Source: UBA974 sp002292405 (lineage in GTDB: Bacteria > Bacteroidota > Bacteroidia > Flavobacteriales_D > Sanyastnellaceae). Taken from it: a DNA stretch of 64,000 nucleotides. The position numbers were made by a program, and so were the translations under genes. Numbering within the stretch: position 1 is the first letter of the stretch; each line of letters begins with the position of its first letter. The notes beneath the pieces are model-generated. The model was given only the letters and a program-made list of their open reading frames with translations, was not told the DNA's origin and did no database searches. Shown here in pieces: positions 15,913 through 24,712 of the stretch. The DNA is taken from NCBI GenBank assembly GCA_943842425.1, contig CALTBR010000003.1, forward strand, positions 682,001 through 746,000, given 5' to 3'.

Positions 15913-17319
15913 ATGGAAATAAAGCAGATATATACAGGGTGCCTAGCGCAAGGATCTTACTACATTAAATGCAATGGTGAAGCCGCAATTGTGGATCCGT
16001 TGAGGGAGGTACAGCAGTACATCGATATGGCTGAGAAGGATGGTGTAAAGATTAAGTACATTTTCGAAACTCATTTCCATGCAGATTTTGTCTCTGGACA
16101 TGTCACATTAGCTGAAAAAACTGGTGCTGAGATCATATACGGTCCTACAGCAAAAACAGATTTTGATTCAATTATAGCGAATGCCGGGCAAAAATTTAAG
16201 GTAGGTAAATTAGAAATTGAAGTGCTACACACTCCTGGACATACTATGGAAAGCTCTTGTTTTTTACTATACGACAAGCGAGGAAATCAGCACTCATTAT
16301 TTTCTGGAGACACCGTTTTCTTAGGCGATGTTGGACGTCCTGATTTAGCCCAAAAGGCAGTAGATATGACTCAAGAAGATCTTGCGGGGATGCTGTATGA
16401 TAGTATCAGAGAGAAAATTATGCCTCTTAATGATGATGTTATTATCTATCCCGGACATGGAGCAGGGTCTGCTTGCGGGAAGAATATGAGCAGTGAAACG
16501 ATAGGCACTATAGGACATGAGAAAGCTAACAACTATGCTCTTAGAGCTGATATGACACGTGAGGAGTTCATCACTGAAGTACTCGACGGGCTATTACCTC
16601 CACTTGAATATTTTGGCTTTAACATTCAAATGAATAAGCAAGGTTACACATCAATCGAGGAAGTGATAAAAAATGGGACGAACTTACTGGAGCCTGACCA
16701 ATTTGAGATTGCTGCAAATGACACTGAAGCTGTGATACTAGATGTTAGACATCAATCTGAATTTGTTAAGGGCTTTATTCCTCGTTCTATTTTTGTTGGA
16801 TTAGCTGGAGGATTTGCACCATGGGTTGGCGCCTTATTGGTTGATGTTAAACAACCTCTTTTACTAGTCGTCGAAGATGGGTTGGAGGAAGAAGCAGTGA
16901 TTAGACTCTCTAGAGTTGGCTTTGACAATGTTATTGGGATTCTAAAAGGAGGATTCAAGAGTTGGACTGATTCTGGAAAAGAAATCGATAAAATAAATAC
17001 GATTGAGGCTAATAAACTTGAAGTATTAGGTTCCCCGGATGTTTTCGATGTTAGAAAAACTACAGAGTTTGATGCTGGACACGTAGAATCTGCAAAATCT
17101 GCGCCCTTAGACAACCTAAACAATTATTTAAACGAATTCCCAAACAATGGAGATTTCTATATACACTGTGCAGGAGGATATAGATCTGTAATTGCTAACT
17201 CTATCTTAAAAAAGCATGGAATCCATAACGGAATTGATGTTCTTGGGGGATATAAATCTATCGCTAAAACAAATATTTCTATAACCGAATATGTTTGTCC
17301 TAGTAATTTGAAGTCATGA
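15913..17319 (+). CDS. Persulfide dioxygenase (ETHE1-like) fused to two rhodanese domains
   Basis: 468 residues. The N-terminal metallo-beta-lactamase domain has ETHFHADFVSGH near residues 52-63, HTPGHTMES near 109, FSGDTVFLGDVGRPDLA near 130 and IYPGHGAGS near 177, the pattern of ETHE1/CstB-type persulfide dioxygenases rather than glyoxalase II. Two rhodanese domains follow: the first (about 270-360) has VILDVRHQSEFVKGFI but no catalytic Cys (VVEDGLEE in its place), the second (about 370-460) has FDVRKTTEFDAGHV and the active-site loop HCAGGYRS with Cys. Such enzymes oxidise glutathione or low-molecular-weight persulfide to sulfite and transfer sulfane sulfur. The SulP permease upstream may handle the sulfite or sulfate produced. 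Confidence 0.9.
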   Translation: MEIKQIYTGCLAQGSYYIKCNGEAAIVDPLREVQQYIDMAEKDGVKIKYIFETHFHADFVSGHVTLAEKTGAEIIYGPTAKTDFDSIIANAGQKFKVGKLEIEVLHTPGHTMESSCFLLYDKRGNQHSLFSGDTVFLGDVGRPDLAQKAVDMTQEDLAGMLYDSIREKIMPLNDDVIIYPGHGAGSACGKNMSSETIGTIGHEKANNYALRADMTREEFITEVLDGLLPPLEYFGFNIQMNKQGYTSIEEVIKNGTNLLEPDQFEIAANDTEAVILDVRHQSEFVKGFIPRSIFVGLAGGFAPWVGALLVDVKQPLLLVVEDGLEEEAVIRLSRVGFDNVIGILKGGFKSWTDSGKEIDKINTIEANKLEVLGSPDVFDVRKTTEFDAGHVESAKSAPLDNLNNYLNEFPNNGDFYIHCAGGYRSVIANSILKKHGIHNGIDVLGGYKSIAKTNISITEYVCPSNLKS

Positions 17320-17320
17320 G

Positions 17321-18382
17321 CTAATTTCCTTCTCCGAGTCCCGAATTTAATATCTCGGTCTGTATTCTAATACTTTCCTTATGAACTTGTTCGAGCACCA
17401 AGCGTAGGAAATCTTGTTCTATCCCCATTTCTTCAGACCAAACCTTACGCGAGCTCATTATTTCCTTCCATCGAGATAGCTGAAGTACAGTAAGTCCGTT
17501 TTCCTTTTTGTATTTACCTATCGCCCTAGCAATATTCATCCTTCCACTAAGCAGCTCAACAAGGCGCTCATCTAAGGAGTCCAGCTCGATCCGGAGATCC
17601 CTAAGATCTAATGTTTGGGCTTTATCTAACGTCAAGTCCCTTATTTTTAATGAGCTAATTAGAGAAATCAGATCTTTAGGAGTAAGCTGCTGCTTAGCAT
17701 CGCTTAAAGCCACTTGAGGGTTAATGTGAGACTCAATCATCAATCCATCCATTCCTAAATCCATGGCTTTCTGAGCGATAGACTGTATCAAATCTCGTTT
17801 ACCCGAAATATGACTCGGGTCACAAAACAGCTTTATATCAGGCATCTCAGACCGGAGGCCGATAGGGATCTCCCACATAGGGGCATTGCGAAATTTTTTC
17901 AACCCATAACTTGAAAAACCTCGATGCAATGCAATTACATCACCTTTAGTTGCACTATCAATCCGCTCAACCGCTCCTATCCAAAGCTTTAAATCAGCGT
18001 GAATAGGGTTTTTCACAAAAACAGGGAGAGTTGTTCCTTTTAACGCATCGGCAATGGATTGTACCGCAAACGGACTTACTGTAGTCCTAGCTCCTATCCA
18101 AACTGCATCAATTCCATTTTTTAATACCAAATCCACATGTTCAGCATTTGCGACTTCTGTCATCACAGGCAATCCTAAACTTTCCTGCACATCTTTTAAC
18201 CACGGGAGCCCCTTCTCTCCCACTCCCTCAAATTCATTCGGGCGAGTTCTTGGCTTCCATAGTCCTGCACGGAAATAGTTAGCTGTGGATCGTAAAGCTT
18301 TAGCGGTAGACATGACCTGATCTTTAGATTCAGCACTACAGGGTCCCGATATTAAAACAGGGCGTTTTTCGAAATTCATCAT
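17321..18382 (-). CDS. Bifunctional DAHP synthase / chorismate mutase
   Basis: 353 residues. Residues 1-250 are a KDO8P-synthase-like DAHP synthase: LISGPCSAES, FRAGLWKPRTRPNEFEG, PVMTEVANAEHVDLVL, WIGARTTVSPFAVQ, FVKNPIHADLKLWIGAVER, CDPSHISGKRD. Residues about 265-345 are an AroQ chorismate mutase: LRIELDSLDERLVELLSGRM and YKKENGLTVLQLSRWKEI. The fusion is characteristic of Bacteroidota; it catalyses the first shikimate step and the branch to prephenate. The ATG overlaps the stop of the exporter gene by 4 bases, and the 3' end is 1 base from the convergent persulfide dioxygenase. Second start possible at the next codon (Met2). Confidence 0.94.
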   Translation of the reverse strand: MMNFEKRPVLISGPCSAESKDQVMSTAKALRSTANYFRAGLWKPRTRPNEFEGVGEKGLPWLKDVQESLGLPVMTEVANAEHVDLVLKNGIDAVWIGARTTVSPFAVQSIADALKGTTLPVFVKNPIHADLKLWIGAVERIDSATKGDVIALHRGFSSYGLKKFRNAPMWEIPIGLRSEMPDIKLFCDPSHISGKRDLIQSIAQKAMDLGMDGLMIESHINPQVALSDAKQQLTPKDLISLISSLKIRDLTLDKAQTLDLRDLRIELDSLDERLVELLSGRMNIARAIGKYKKENGLTVLQLSRWKEIMSSRKVWSEEMGIEQDFLRLVLEQVHKESIRIQTEILNSGLGEGN

Positions 18383-20202
18383 TTCGAAAATGATTGTAAT
18401 CTCACAAGCTCAGCATAGTCACCATTTTTATCTATCAACTCTTCATGTGTTCCCTGCTCTGAAACTTTACCATTGTCAAGAAGAATAATCTTATCCGCTC
18501 TAGAAACTGTAGAAAGTCTGTGAGCGATGACTAAAACTGTACGATTTTCCATGGCAGCATCTAAGGCCTTTTGGACTTCGTGCTCCGAAGCTGCATCTAA
18601 TGCAGAAGTTGCCTCATCTAAAACCAAAATAGAAGGGTCACGATAAAGTGCTCTTGCAAGAGCTACTCTTTGACGTTGACCACCACTTAACTTACATCCA
18701 CTATCACCCACAGGAGTATCAAGACCTTGTGGAAATTTATCTGCAAATTCTGAAACCTGAGCAATTTCTGTGGCTCTAACGAGTTGCTCCTTATCAATGT
18801 TTTCATCTCCCAACGCGATATTAGACGCAATAGAACCGTGAAATAAAATTGATTCCTGGGTAACAACGCCTAACTTCTCTCGCCAAGATCCCACAGGTAT
18901 ATCTCTCAAGTCTCTACCGTCGATAAAAATAGTACCCTCAGAAGGATCGTCAAATCTAATGAGCAGATTAGAAAGCGTTGTCTTACCAGACCCCGAAGCA
19001 CCCACAAGAGCCACAACTTCCCCTTTATTAATCTCAAGGCTTAAGTCAGAAAGGATGGGCAATTCACCATAAGCAAAGCCAACATTATTAAAAGAAATCC
19101 CTTTCTCCAAATCTAACATCTGCTCAGATCCTTCAGGCGCATCAGGAACGGGGTTAGCCACTTCTAACATTTCTTCGAGACGATCTAATGAAGCTACACC
19201 TTTATGTATCCTAAACCAACCATCACTAAACGCTCTCGCTGGAGGAATTATTTGAGAAAACACTACTAAATAACCTATAAACCAATCTCCGGTCAATCCA
19301 GTACTACCCTCAAGAACGATTCTACCTCCATAACCTAAAAGGATAGCCATCACGCTAATTGAAATAACTTCACTTAATGGAGAGCTGAGATACTCCCTTC
19401 TATACATTTTACGCATAGCCTTAAAATGTCTCTCATTCCTATCGCTAAACCTTTTTGAGAATAGTCTTTCAACACCGAACGCTTTTATAATCCTCACTCC
19501 ACTCAAGGTCTCTTCTAAAATATTCACCAACGAGCCGAGCTCTTCCTTTCCCTTTAGAGCTGAGTGTTTTAATTTCTTAGCGATACGGCTGATTAAAACT
19601 CCACTTATTGGAAGGAAAATCAAAGCGAAAATCGTTAATTCCCAACTCAAGGCGAATAGCGCTCCTATAGAGATGAGCACGATTAAAGGAGACTTAAATA
19701 ACACCTCTATAGAACCCACAATACTAATTTCAACCTCGTTTAAATCTACAGTCAGCCTACTCAACACGTCCCCTTTTCGAGAATCCGTAAACCAACCCAT
19801 GCTCATTCCTAAAACTCTTGTGTAGGTTTTATTCCTCAAATCCCTACTCACTCCTGTTCTAATTGTCGCCAAGCTATACATTGCTAAATACGACACGGCA
19901 TTCTTTAAAATGGCGAGTATAATAACAGTGACACATACTATAAACAAAGCTTGACCAGTTCCAACTTCAAGAACGAAATCGTCAAACCAAGCACCAATCA
20001 TACCTGGCCAATCATCCGCAGCTGGAACAAATTCCGTCTCAACTTCAGTCGCCTTACCTGCAAATAATATTCTTAAAAACGGAACCACGCTTAAGAAGGA
20101 AAATAACGATAACACAGCACCGAAAGCATTCAGCACACCGTTAGATACTAGATTCCAGCTATAAGCTTTAAAGAACGGTAAAAGTGTGACCAGTCTATTC
20201 AT
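18379..20202 (-). CDS. MsbA-like ABC exporter (TMD-NBD half transporter)
   Basis: 607 residues. About six N-terminal membrane helices (residues 1-330), then a nucleotide-binding domain with Walker A GASGSGKTT, Q-loop TQESILF, signature LSGGQRQRVALARAL, Walker B ILVLDEATSALD, and H-loop VIAHRLSTV. Half-size ABC exporters act as homodimers and move lipids, peptides or drugs out of the cytoplasm; MsbA flips lipid A core. Its ATG immediately follows the purB TAG with no gap, so purB, this gene and the DAHP synthase are one operon. The lipid substrate is inferred from similarity in architecture only. Confidence 0.92.
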   Translation of the reverse strand: MNRLVTLLPFFKAYSWNLVSNGVLNAFGAVLSLFSFLSVVPFLRILFAGKATEVETEFVPAADDWPGMIGAWFDDFVLEVGTGQALFIVCVTVIILAILKNAVSYLAMYSLATIRTGVSRDLRNKTYTRVLGMSMGWFTDSRKGDVLSRLTVDLNEVEISIVGSIEVLFKSPLIVLISIGALFALSWELTIFALIFLPISGVLISRIAKKLKHSALKGKEELGSLVNILEETLSGVRIIKAFGVERLFSKRFSDRNERHFKAMRKMYRREYLSSPLSEVISISVMAILLGYGGRIVLEGSTGLTGDWFIGYLVVFSQIIPPARAFSDGWFRIHKGVASLDRLEEMLEVANPVPDAPEGSEQMLDLEKGISFNNVGFAYGELPILSDLSLEINKGEVVALVGASGSGKTTLSNLLIRFDDPSEGTIFIDGRDLRDIPVGSWREKLGVVTQESILFHGSIASNIALGDENIDKEQLVRATEIAQVSEFADKFPQGLDTPVGDSGCKLSGGQRQRVALARALYRDPSILVLDEATSALDAASEHEVQKALDAAMENRTVLVIAHRLSTVSRADKIILLDNGKVSEQGTHEELIDKNGDYAELVRLQSFSK

Positions 20203-21564
20203 CTAATCAACTAAATCCTCCGAATACCCAAGGTAAGTAGATGGTGTAATCTGTCTTAACTCCTGCTTAATGGAATCAGATACATTCAAAGCATCGATGA
20301 AAATTCTCATTGAAGCAGCATCGACTTTCTCACTAGTCCTTGTGAGAGCCTTCAATGCTTCGTAGGGTTTAGGGTAGCCTTCACGGCGTAGGATTGTTTG
20401 GACTCCTTCTGAAACAACAGCCCAATTGTTTTCAAGATCTGCTTCCATCACAGGCTTGTTCAATACCAATTTAGACAATCCTTTCACCAGTGACTTCATC
20501 GCAATAATTCCGTGAGAGAGAGGCACTCCTATATTACGTAGCACTGTAGAATCCGTCAGATCACGTTGCATTCTAGAAATAGGCAACTTCTCAGAAAAGT
20601 GTCCTAAAACAGCATTGGCCATTCCGAAGTTTCCTTCCGAGTTTTCGAAATCGATGGGGTTAACCTTGTGTGGCATAGCAGACGAGCCGACTTCACCCTT
20701 TACAATTTTCTGCTTGAAGTAATCCATTGACACGTAAGTCCAAACATCCTTATCCAAATCCATCATCACCGTGTGTGCCCTTCTTATCGAATCACACCAA
20801 GCAGCTAAATGATCGTAATGTTCAATCTGTGTAGTTACCTTACTCCTATTGAGTCCTAAAATCCCCTCTACAAACTCGGTCCCGAAAGAGGGCCAATCGA
20901 TACCTGGATATGCAACTTTGTGGGCATTAAATCCGCCAGTTGCCCCACCGAATTTCGCCGCATAGGTAGCTCCAGCAATTTGTTCTCTCTGAATCCTAAG
21001 CCTATCCTCAAATACGCGGATTTCCTTTCCTAGTGTAACAGGAGACGCAGCCTGACCGTGTGTCCTCGCAAGCATAGGAATCGACTTCCACTCGATTGCT
21101 ATACCATGTAATATTGATAGAACTTCGTCGATGAGTGGTAGGTAAACATCCTCAGTCGCCCTTTTCAGTGAAAGTGGAATTGCTGTGTTATTTATGTCCT
21201 GAGATGTCAAACCGAAGTGTACGAATTCACTCCACTCACTCAGCCCCAACTTCTCAAGCTCCTCCTTAATCCAATACTCTACCGCCTTAACATCATGATT
21301 CGTCGCAGCTTCAAGATCTTTTATCCTCTGGGCATTGTCCACAGAGAAATTCTCATAAAGACCTTTCATTGCGTTTAATTTATCTTTTGGAAAAGCAGCC
21401 AATTGAGGAAGTGGCAGCTCTACCAATTCAATGAAATATTTCACCTCCACCTCCACTCTGTGATGTATTAATCCAAATTCAGACAACAGATGCGCGAGGC
21501 CTGAAGTGTGTCTCCTATAACGACCGTCAAGTGGGGAAATAGCATTCAAATGAGAAAGCTGCAT
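20203..21564 (-). CDS. purB: Adenylosuccinate lyase
   Basis: 453 residues from the ATG at 21564, giving the usual N-terminus MQLSHLNAISPLDGRY. It cleaves SAICAR to AICAR and adenylosuccinate to AMP in purine synthesis. Signatures: EVKYFIELVE, TNHDVKAVEYW, HFGLTSQDINNTA near residue 110-122, ARTHGQAASPVTLG near 168, and GSSAMPHKVNPIDFENSEGN near 294, the fumarase/aspartase superfamily loop. A longer frame to 21648 passes through its own promoter box at 21599-21606 and is not used. The divergent MBL gene starts at 21628. Confidence 0.96.
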   Translation of the reverse strand: MQLSHLNAISPLDGRYRRHTSGLAHLLSEFGLIHHRVEVEVKYFIELVELPLPQLAAFPKDKLNAMKGLYENFSVDNAQRIKDLEAATNHDVKAVEYWIKEELEKLGLSEWSEFVHFGLTSQDINNTAIPLSLKRATEDVYLPLIDEVLSILHGIAIEWKSIPMLARTHGQAASPVTLGKEIRVFEDRLRIQREQIAGATYAAKFGGATGGFNAHKVAYPGIDWPSFGTEFVEGILGLNRSKVTTQIEHYDHLAAWCDSIRRAHTVMMDLDKDVWTYVSMDYFKQKIVKGEVGSSAMPHKVNPIDFENSEGNFGMANAVLGHFSEKLPISRMQRDLTDSTVLRNIGVPLSHGIIAMKSLVKGLSKLVLNKPVMEADLENNWAVVSEGVQTILRREGYPKPYEALKALTRTSEKVDAASMRIFIDALNVSDSIKQELRQITPSTYLGYSEDLVD

Positions 21565-21598
21565 GTGAGATAGAATTTTTGTTCTAGAATTCAAAGAC

Positions 21599-21606
21599 CA
21601 AAGATA
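21599..21606 (-). promoter_or_regulatory. -7 promoter box for purB
   Basis: Reverse strand reads TATCTTTG, an exact TAnnTTTG match, 34 bases before the purB ATG. On the other strand, TACCTTAG (21616-21623), one mismatch from consensus, lies 4 bases before the divergent MBL start. Confidence 0.55.
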
Positions 21607-21627
21607 CGATTTACATACCTTAGACGT

Positions 21628-22491
21628 ATGCAACTTCATACAATTCACAACGGTAATTTCAAGTTAGACGGCGGAGCGATGTTCGGTGTAGTGCCTAAAA
21701 AGCTTTGGTCTAGAACAAATCCAGCAGACTCAAATAATTTATGCCCATGGGCAATGCGATCTTTACTCATAGAAGATGGTGACCGATTGGTGCTTATTGA
21801 CTGTGGTTTAGGCGACAAACAAAGTGAAAAATTTTTCGGACATTATCACCCCCACGGTGAAGATTCATTAGACAAATCTCTAGCCAATGCTGGATTCTCT
21901 CGCGACGATATCACAGACGTCTTCTTAACTCACCTGCATTTTGACCATGTTGGGGGAGCTGTAGAATGGAACGACTCTCGAAGTGGATACAGGCCTTCGT
22001 TTAAGAAAGCAACGTATTGGAGTAACTCTCGCCATTGGAAATGGGCCACCGAGCCTAATCAACGTGAGAGAGCTAGCTTCCTGAAAGAAAACATCATGCC
22101 ACTTCAGCAATCTGGACAGCTTAAATTTATAGACGCTGCAGATGATGACCTTCGTATCTCAACTGGATTAGGATTCGAAGCCTTCGTTGTGAACGGTCAT
22201 ACAGATGCTCAGATGTGCCCCATCATCACAATAGGCGACAAGACTCTGGTATTTATGGCTGATCTCCTCCCCTCTGTCGGGCACATTCCACTTCCATATG
22301 TAATGGGGTACGACACTAGACCTCTACTAACTTTAGAGGAGCGTGGGAGAATATTCAACGAGGCTGCTGAAAAAGGATATTATCTCTTCTTAGAACACGA
22401 TGCAGCGAACGAGGTTTGTACTTTACTCCAGACTGAAAAAGGACCCAGACTTGATCAAGTGATGAAGTTGGAAGAGGTTTTTAGCAAATGA
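21628..22491 (+). CDS. MBL-fold metallo-hydrolase
   Basis: 287 residues. The metal ligand pattern is complete: LTHLHFDHVGG near residue 99-109 (H-x-H-x-D-H), NGHTDAQMCP near 190 (third His), FMADLLPS near 212, and EHDAA near 262. Early DCGLGDKQ and an L-rich strand before it fit the fold. These enzymes include AHL lactonases and RNase/phosphatase-like hydrolases; the substrate is not apparent. The 3' end is 0 bases from the convergent pyrD stop. It is divergent from purB with about 60 bases shared between the starts. Confidence 0.86.
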   Translation: MQLHTIHNGNFKLDGGAMFGVVPKKLWSRTNPADSNNLCPWAMRSLLIEDGDRLVLIDCGLGDKQSEKFFGHYHPHGEDSLDKSLANAGFSRDDITDVFLTHLHFDHVGGAVEWNDSRSGYRPSFKKATYWSNSRHWKWATEPNQRERASFLKENIMPLQQSGQLKFIDAADDDLRISTGLGFEAFVVNGHTDAQMCPIITIGDKTLVFMADLLPSVGHIPLPYVMGYDTRPLLTLEERGRIFNEAAEKGYYLFLEHDAANEVCTLLQTEKGPRLDQVMKLEEVFSK

Positions 22492-23517
22492 TTATGTTAC
22501 ACCGTTCGCTATTTTCTTTGCGAGAGTAGGTCCTTCGTAAATCATTCCGGAATAGATTTGGACCAAGGAGGCTCCTGCATCTAGTTTTTCCTGAGCAGAC
22601 TCGACTGAATTTATTCCACCGACTCCAATAATGGGGAAAACTCCGCTAGATTTTTCGTGGACGTATCTAATTACTTCAGTGGATCGGCGACGAGCTGGAA
22701 AACCTGATATTCCACCAGAGCCAAGAGCATCGACTGAAGCTAAATCAGTAAAAAGACTTTCACGACTAACAGTAGTATTAGTAGCGATAAGGCCATCTAC
22801 CCCTTCCTCAATGATTATTGACACCACGTCATCCAGTTGACTATCTGTCAAATCTGGAGCTATTTTGAGGAAGACCGGGCGGGGCATTGCTTTCGTTAAG
22901 TTAAGTTTAACGATAGTACGTAATAATGTGGCAAGTGGTTTTCGATCTTGAAGTTCACGTAGGCCAGGGGTATTGGGAGAACTTACATTGACTGTGAAGT
23001 AATCAACATAAGGATGAAGAGACTCAAAACACTTGAGATAGTCGGAGGTTGCATTTTCGTTTGATGTGATTTTATTACGGCCTATGTTACCTCCAACTAT
23101 GAGATTAGATGGACGGCGCTTAAGTCTTGATACAGCATCCTTTACTCCTCCGTTGTTAAATCCCATTCGATTTAACAAAGCTGAATCTTTCGGAAGACGA
23201 AACAGACGAGGCGTAGGATTACCCGATTGTGGCAATGGTGTTAGAGTTCCTATCTCTACATGTCCAAATCCCAACACTTGTAATTCCTTGAGCCAAAGTG
23301 CGTCTTTATCAAACCCAGCAGCAAGACCTACAACATTTGGAAACTCAATTCCACAAATAGTCACACGCTTGCAAGAATCGTCAGACTTAAAGCATTGCTT
23401 TAAGACCCATGCTACACCAGGAATACAAGTTGCAAAACTCAACAAACCCATTGAAAAATAGTGTGCCTTCTCCGGAGTTAGTAAGAAAAGACAGGGTTTC
23501 AGGATGTTTTTATACAT
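22492..23517 (-). CDS. pyrD: Dihydroorotate dehydrogenase (quinone), class 2
   Basis: 341 residues. It oxidises dihydroorotate to orotate with FMN and passes electrons to quinone at the inner membrane. An N-terminal hydrophobic helix (MGLLSFATCIPGVAWVL) fits the membrane-associated class 2. Catalytic and FMN signatures: VVGLAAGFDKDALW, EIGTLTPLPQSGNP, RMGFNNGGVK, FTVNVSSPNTPGLR with the catalytic Ser, and GGISGFPARRRSTE, then GVGGINSVESAQEKLDAGAS. A TACCTTCG -7-like box lies 4 bases before the ATG. Confidence 0.96.
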   Translation of the reverse strand: MYKNILKPCLFLLTPEKAHYFSMGLLSFATCIPGVAWVLKQCFKSDDSCKRVTICGIEFPNVVGLAAGFDKDALWLKELQVLGFGHVEIGTLTPLPQSGNPTPRLFRLPKDSALLNRMGFNNGGVKDAVSRLKRRPSNLIVGGNIGRNKITSNENATSDYLKCFESLHPYVDYFTVNVSSPNTPGLRELQDRKPLATLLRTIVKLNLTKAMPRPVFLKIAPDLTDSQLDDVVSIIIEEGVDGLIATNTTVSRESLFTDLASVDALGSGGISGFPARRRSTEVIRYVHEKSSGVFPIIGVGGINSVESAQEKLDAGASLVQIYSGMIYEGPTLAKKIANGVT

Positions 23518-23521
23518 GATG

Positions 23522-23529
23522 CGAAGGTA
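23522..23529 (-). promoter_or_regulatory. -7-like box before pyrD
   Basis: Reverse strand reads TACCTTCG, one mismatch from TAnnTTTG, then CATC and the ATG. The identical 12-mer TACCTTCGCATC sits in front of smpB. Confidence 0.4.
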
Positions 23530-23556
23530 AGAAGAAGAAGAAGGTTTACGGTAAAT

Positions 23557-23565
23557 TGTGGATAA
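23557..23565 (-). promoter_or_regulatory. Single DnaA-box-like 9-mer
   Basis: Reverse strand reads TTATCCACA, an exact match to the classical DnaA box. It lies between the divergent pyrD and a hypothetical gene. It is alone, with no cluster and no AT-rich unwinding region, so it could be coincidence or a DnaA titration/regulatory site. Confidence 0.25.
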
Positions 23566-23593
23566 CCCTGTTAATAGCGGACATAAAAAAGTT

Positions 23594-23610
23594 CTAACAT
23601 GGCTTGTTAG
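23594..23610. promoter_or_regulatory. Small inverted repeat upstream of the hypothetical gene's promoter
   Basis: CTAACA, 5-base spacer, TGTTAG. It lies 7 bases before the TAACTTTG box at 23618-23625, where a repressor or activator might bind. No regulator gene is adjacent. Confidence 0.3.
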
Positions 23611-23617
23611 TCTGTTT

Positions 23618-23625
23618 TAACTTTG
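23618..23625 (+). promoter_or_regulatory. -7 promoter box for the 201-residue hypothetical gene
   Basis: TAACTTTG, an exact TAnnTTTG match, ends 10 bases before the ATG at 23636. Confidence 0.45.
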
Positions 23626-23635
23626 AGTCCCAAGG

Positions 23636-24241
23636 ATGAAGAACCTCGGACTACTCAACTGGCTCGCTAAGCGAAAACTCACCGACGAAAAGGTGGCGAA
23701 CATCTTTGTGAATACATCTTTAGAGATTGTTGAAGAAGGTTGGCCTAAAATAGTAGAGCTTCTGAACTCATCACCTGAGTTTGAAAAAAGCCCCGAACTT
23801 GACACTAAGGATTACGGTAGATTTTTGATGATCGTTGTCTCTGCTAATTTAAGTATAGTGCCTAAACACTTTGACCCCGGAGTGGATAGAGCTATCATCA
23901 AACGATGTTGCGCTAAGTTCGGCAGAATTCTAGGTGTGCCTAAAGAAAATTTCGCTAAGAAAGTGAAAGAATTTAAGGCTTTTATGAAGAAAGTTAATCA
24001 TCCTTCAACAAATTCTGTTACAGCAATGACTCGGGCGGTATTTTATAAATATCACTTAATTGAATCCCAAGATGAATACTTTAGAGACATGAACGTTCCT
24101 AACCCAATTATTATGAAGGGATTAAGAGATGTTGTAACTCATTTTTATTGGGATTGGGATGAAGTAATTTGCGACAATTATAAAGTTGTAATTACTCAAG
24201 ACGATGTTAAAGATTCAAATCAAGAAGAGATCTTAGCTTAA
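23636..24241 (+). CDS. Conserved-looking hypothetical protein
   Basis: 201 residues from ATG 23636. I do not recognise the family. The protein is soluble, lysine-rich and mostly helical, without signal peptide or membrane segment. Features: a run LDTKDYGRFLMIVVSANLS near residues 55-74, a Cys pair RCCAKFG, and an aromatic-rich segment HFYWDWDEVI near the C-terminus. It ends 9 bases inside the 3' end of the convergent smpB. No functional clue comes from neighbours pyrD and smpB. Confidence 0.75.
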   Translation: MKNLGLLNWLAKRKLTDEKVANIFVNTSLEIVEEGWPKIVELLNSSPEFEKSPELDTKDYGRFLMIVVSANLSIVPKHFDPGVDRAIIKRCCAKFGRILGVPKENFAKKVKEFKAFMKKVNHPSTNSVTAMTRAVFYKYHLIESQDEYFRDMNVPNPIIMKGLRDVVTHFYWDWDEVICDNYKVVITQDDVKDSNQEEILA

Positions 24242-24670
24242 ACGATCTAAATCTCTAGAAATATCTTTTTCTTTTAAAGTCGCTCGTTTATCATGCATTT
24301 TCTTACCCTTAGCAATCCTAAATTTCAGTTTTGCATATCCTGATTTTGAGATAAAAAGGAGTGTTGGAATAAGCGTTATCCCCACATTTTTCAGCTTCTT
24401 ATCCAGCTTTTTAATCTCCTTCTTTTGAAGGAGTAATTTTCTTGGTCTACGTGGAGATTGAAGCACATATCCTGCATTAGAATATTCTGAGACATACATA
24501 TTGAAAACGTATAGCTCTCCCTTATCGAATCGACAATACGATTCTCCTATCGAAGCTTTAGAGGCTCTAATGGACTTTATCTCGCTCCCATTTAATTGGA
24601 TACCCGCAGTGAACTCATCTTCTAGGAAGTAAGTAAAGGAAGCTTTTTTATTTTTAATCTCTAGAGCCAC
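24233..24670 (-). CDS. smpB: SsrA-binding protein
   Basis: 145 residues from a GTG start. SmpB binds tmRNA and enables trans-translation on stalled ribosomes. Seen: NKKASFTYFLEDEFTAGIQLNGSEIKSIR at the start read in pieces (ASFTYFLEDEFTAGI, LNGSEIKSIRASKAS), then SPRRPRKLLLQKKEI, and a basic C-terminal tail KGKKMHDKRATLKEKDISRD, all SmpB hallmarks. Length is slightly short but normal. A TACCTTCG box 4 bases before the GTG suggests a leaderless mRNA. Convergent overlap of 9 bases with the hypothetical gene upstream in the window. Confidence 0.95.
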   Translation of the reverse strand: MALEIKNKKASFTYFLEDEFTAGIQLNGSEIKSIRASKASIGESYCRFDKGELYVFNMYVSEYSNAGYVLQSPRRPRKLLLQKKEIKKLDKKLKNVGITLIPTLLFISKSGYAKLKFRIAKGKKMHDKRATLKEKDISRDLDRLS

Positions 24671-24674
24671 GATG

Positions 24675-24682
24675 CGAAGGTA
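24675..24682 (-). promoter_or_regulatory. -7-like box before smpB
   Basis: Reverse strand reads TACCTTCG followed by CATC and the GTG at 24670, the same 12 bases as in front of pyrD. Confidence 0.4.
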
Positions 24683-24712
24683 GTGAGGATAAAGTTTTGT
24701 GTGCTATGAAAT

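Noticed and set aside
21565..21648. Extended purB start
   Set aside because: It passes through its own -7 box; the family N-terminus MQLSHLNAISPLDGRY begins at 21564.
23557..23565. Replication origin
   Set aside because: One DnaA-box-like 9-mer without a cluster, dnaA, dnaN or AT-rich region nearby.
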